Shown here in pieces: positions 7,392 to 8,380 of a stretch of 8,380 nucleotides of DNA. How positions within the stretch are numbered: the first letter of the stretch is position 1; each line of letters starts with the position of its first letter. The notes below the pieces were generated by a model. It had not been told where the DNA came from, did no database searches, and saw only the letters and a list, made by a program, of their open reading frames with translations. The DNA is from an uncultured Lachnospiraceae bacterium (lineage in GTDB: Bacteria; Bacillota; Clostridia; Lachnospirales; Lachnospiraceae). Location of the stretch: NCBI GenBank assembly GCA_902782625.1, contig CACZNZ010000353.1, forward strand, positions 1-8,380. The letters run 5' to 3'. The position numbers and the translations under genes were made by a program.

Positions 7392-7835
7392 TCAGTCCGG
7401 CTCTTTTCCGGCAAGAATCCGGAGAGCCTTTCTGTATTTTTCATTTCTTTTATGATCATTTTCTCTGATGAAGGGCAGACGAGCCAGATCGGAATTGTGG
7501 ATCAGGTCCGCCCGTTTGACCCTGCGGGCCAGAGGATTGCCCAGAAGCGACCTTATATAAGTAAGATAAGGAGTCCCTGGTTTTCTGGTAAGAAGAACTA
7601 CTGTATCGACAACTTCGTCGGGGAAGCCTTCCCGGACAAGATCTTCCTTCGTGTAGTGGGAATCTTCAAGAACATCGTGGAGCAGACAGATACAGATTTC
7701 TGTTTCCGTATCCATCTGTTCTGCAAGATGGAGTGGATGGAATACATAAGGCGTCCCGCCGGAATCAACCTGATCCTTATGTGCGTCAAAGCAAATGGCT
7801 AAAGCTTTTCTGATCAACCCTGTGTAATGAATCAT
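7392..7835 (-). CDS. Small HD-domain protein, (p)ppGpp hydrolase-like
   Basis: A 147-residue cytoplasmic protein made almost entirely of an HD domain like the N-terminal hydrolase of Rel/SpoT and the small hydrolase MESH1. Metal-binding positions are present: H33 (YVFHPLH), H53-D54 (LLHDVLED) and D110 (RADLIHN). Probable catalytic E57/D58 and N114 also match, with the same H-to-E and D-to-N spacing of four residues as in Rel. There is no synthetase domain, so the name 'GTP pyrophosphokinase' sometimes given to such proteins would be misleading. The loop before H33 reads HKDQVDSGGTPY; the basic residue usual in Rel (Q-Y-R-K-S-G) is D24, so the substrate may not be (p)ppGpp. Start ATG 7833-7835 follows AGGAG (7846-7850) at 10 nt, and that site could be partly folded by TCCTgaaAGGA (7847-7857). 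It is transcribed alone, divergent from degV and convergent with carB. Confidence 0.88.
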   Translation of the reverse strand: MIHYTGLIRKALAICFDAHKDQVDSGGTPYVFHPLHLAEQMDTETEICICLLHDVLEDSHYTKEDLVREGFPDEVVDTVVLLTRKPGTPYLTYIRSLLGNPLARRVKRADLIHNSDLARLPFIRENDHKRNEKYRKALRILAGKEPD

Positions 7836-7904
7836 GTATAACCGGCTCCTTTCAGGATCAAAAAAAACATTCCTTGGATTCTCGTATTATTATCTTATAT
7901 TTAT

Positions 7905-7937
7905 AGTATAACACATTAATTGATATTTTCATGTCAA
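7905..7937 (-). promoter_or_regulatory. Predicted extended -10 promoter of the HD gene
   Basis: On the - strand TGTTATACT (7905-7913) is an extended -10 (TGn before TATACT). A perfect TTGACA (7932-7937) lies 21 bp upstream of TATACT, too far for normal use, or 18 bp from the weaker alternative TGTTAT (7908-7913). Either choice gives a leader of about 60-65 nt, which contains a run of eight T residues (7860-7867) without a hairpin before it. Confidence 0.55.
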
Positions 7938-7989
7938 AAATTGCGGACTGACTGTGATTTTATGATGTGCGCAGAGGATGAAAAGGAAC

Positions 7990-8018
7990 TTGCGTATAGT
8001 TTTATGGTTTGTTATACT
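7990..8018 (+). promoter_or_regulatory. Predicted promoter of the degV-family gene
   Basis: TTGCGT (7990-7995) and TATACT (8013-8018) are 17 bp apart, and TGT (8010-8012) makes an extended -10. The expected start near 8025 leaves a leader of about 18 nt, just enough for the GGAGG at 8034-8038. The same nine bases, TGTTATACT, serve the divergent HD gene. Confidence 0.6.
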
Positions 8019-8042
8019 GAACTAATAAGAAATGGAGGGACC

Positions 8043-8380
8043 ATGAGAGAGTATATCATCAGCTGCAGTTCTACGATTGATTTGTCAATAGAACGTGCCA
8101 GACAAAGGGACTTAGAATATGTATGTTTTCACTTTTCAATAGACGGTAAAGACTACCCGGATGACATGGGAAAATCTATGCGTCCGGAAGAACTTTATCA
8201 GAGAATGCTGAATGGAGCCGAGGTTATGACTTCCCAGATCAGTGTGGGGGATTACGAAAAACATTTCCGAAGATTTCTGGAAGAAGGAAAGGATGTTCTT
8301 CATGTATGTGTTTCGAGTGGTATTTCCGGCACATTGAATTCGGCTGTTATCGCAAGAGATCTGTTGCAGGAAGCCTATCC
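8043..8380 (+). CDS. DegV family protein (partial, 5' end)
   Basis: The first 112 residues of a DegV (FakB-like) protein; the frame is open at the right edge. DegV proteins are two-domain, cytoplasmic fatty-acid-binding proteins, some of which present acyl chains to a fatty acid kinase (FakA). Family marks visible here are the N-terminal strand and STIDL turn (10-14), SIDGKDYPDDMGKSM (32-46), the ligand-contact TSQ (63-65) and SSGISGT (91-97), with DVLHVCV before the latter. Instead of the common T-D-S-T-A-D-L start, this one reads C-S-S-T-I-D-L, as in a subgroup I recall from gut Firmicutes. ATG 8043 is preceded by GGAGG (8034-8038), 4 nt away. No fakA-like gene is visible in the window; the downstream neighbour is out of view. 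Which lipid it binds cannot be said. Confidence 0.92.
   Translation, partial: MREYIISCSSTIDLSIERARQRDLEYVCFHFSIDGKDYPDDMGKSMRPEELYQRMLNGAEVMTSQISVGDYEKHFRRFLEEGKDVLHVCVSSGISGTLNSAVIARDLLQEAY

Noticed and set aside
7290..7802. 170-codon open frame on the + strand overlapping the end of carB
   Set aside because: It is antisense to the HD protein, which has its full metal-binding set, and it spans the carB terminator.
7860..7867. Eight-base T-run on the - strand in the HD gene leader as an attenuator
   Set aside because: No stable hairpin precedes the run; the only nearby pairing is a three-base stem with a two-base loop.

Overview
The window looks like a chromosomal, mostly housekeeping segment from an anaerobic member of Clostridia, most likely Lachnospiraceae. 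This rests on strong AGGAGG-type ribosome binding sites, moderate GC, an iron-sulfur aldo/keto reductase of the anaerobe-associated COG1453 type, a REC-winged helix regulator of the SAPR (COG3947) family, and family-typical sequences of the HD and DegV proteins. The taxonomic call is by recognition, not by a search. I see no phage, transposon, CRISPR, rRNA or tRNA.

Layout. The last 19 codons of a + strand gene (2-61) are followed by a ferredoxin-tailed aldo/keto reductase (98-1276). Its stop codon directly abuts the stop codon of a convergent response regulator on the - strand (1277-2080). A roughly 150 bp divergent promoter region separates that regulator from pgi, glucose-6-phosphate isomerase (2233-3816). 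The 276 bp after pgi hold an unusual foldable stretch ending in a U-tract (3868-3946), then a promoter, then carB, the large subunit of carbamoyl phosphate synthetase (4093-7317). carA is not adjacent. A GC-rich hairpin (7332-7366) ends carB and probably also insulates a convergent small HD-domain protein resembling the (p)ppGpp hydrolase half of Rel/SpoT (7392-7835, - strand). A second divergent promoter region (7836-8042) leads to a DegV-family lipid-binding protein that runs off the right edge (8043-8380).

How the genes relate. Except for the reductase and its upstream neighbour, they look like independent transcription units rather than one pathway: upper glycolysis (pgi), the entry to pyrimidine and arginine synthesis (carB), redox chemistry (reductase), and regulation or nucleotide signalling (response regulator, HD protein). 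Each of the three complete inter-operon regions has recognisable signals. The points most worth a second look are the structured RNA-like stretch behind pgi, the solitary carB, the HD protein's altered substrate-side motif, and a hint that the clipped gene at the left edge is a tandem paralogue of the reductase. I found no convincing new multi-gene system.
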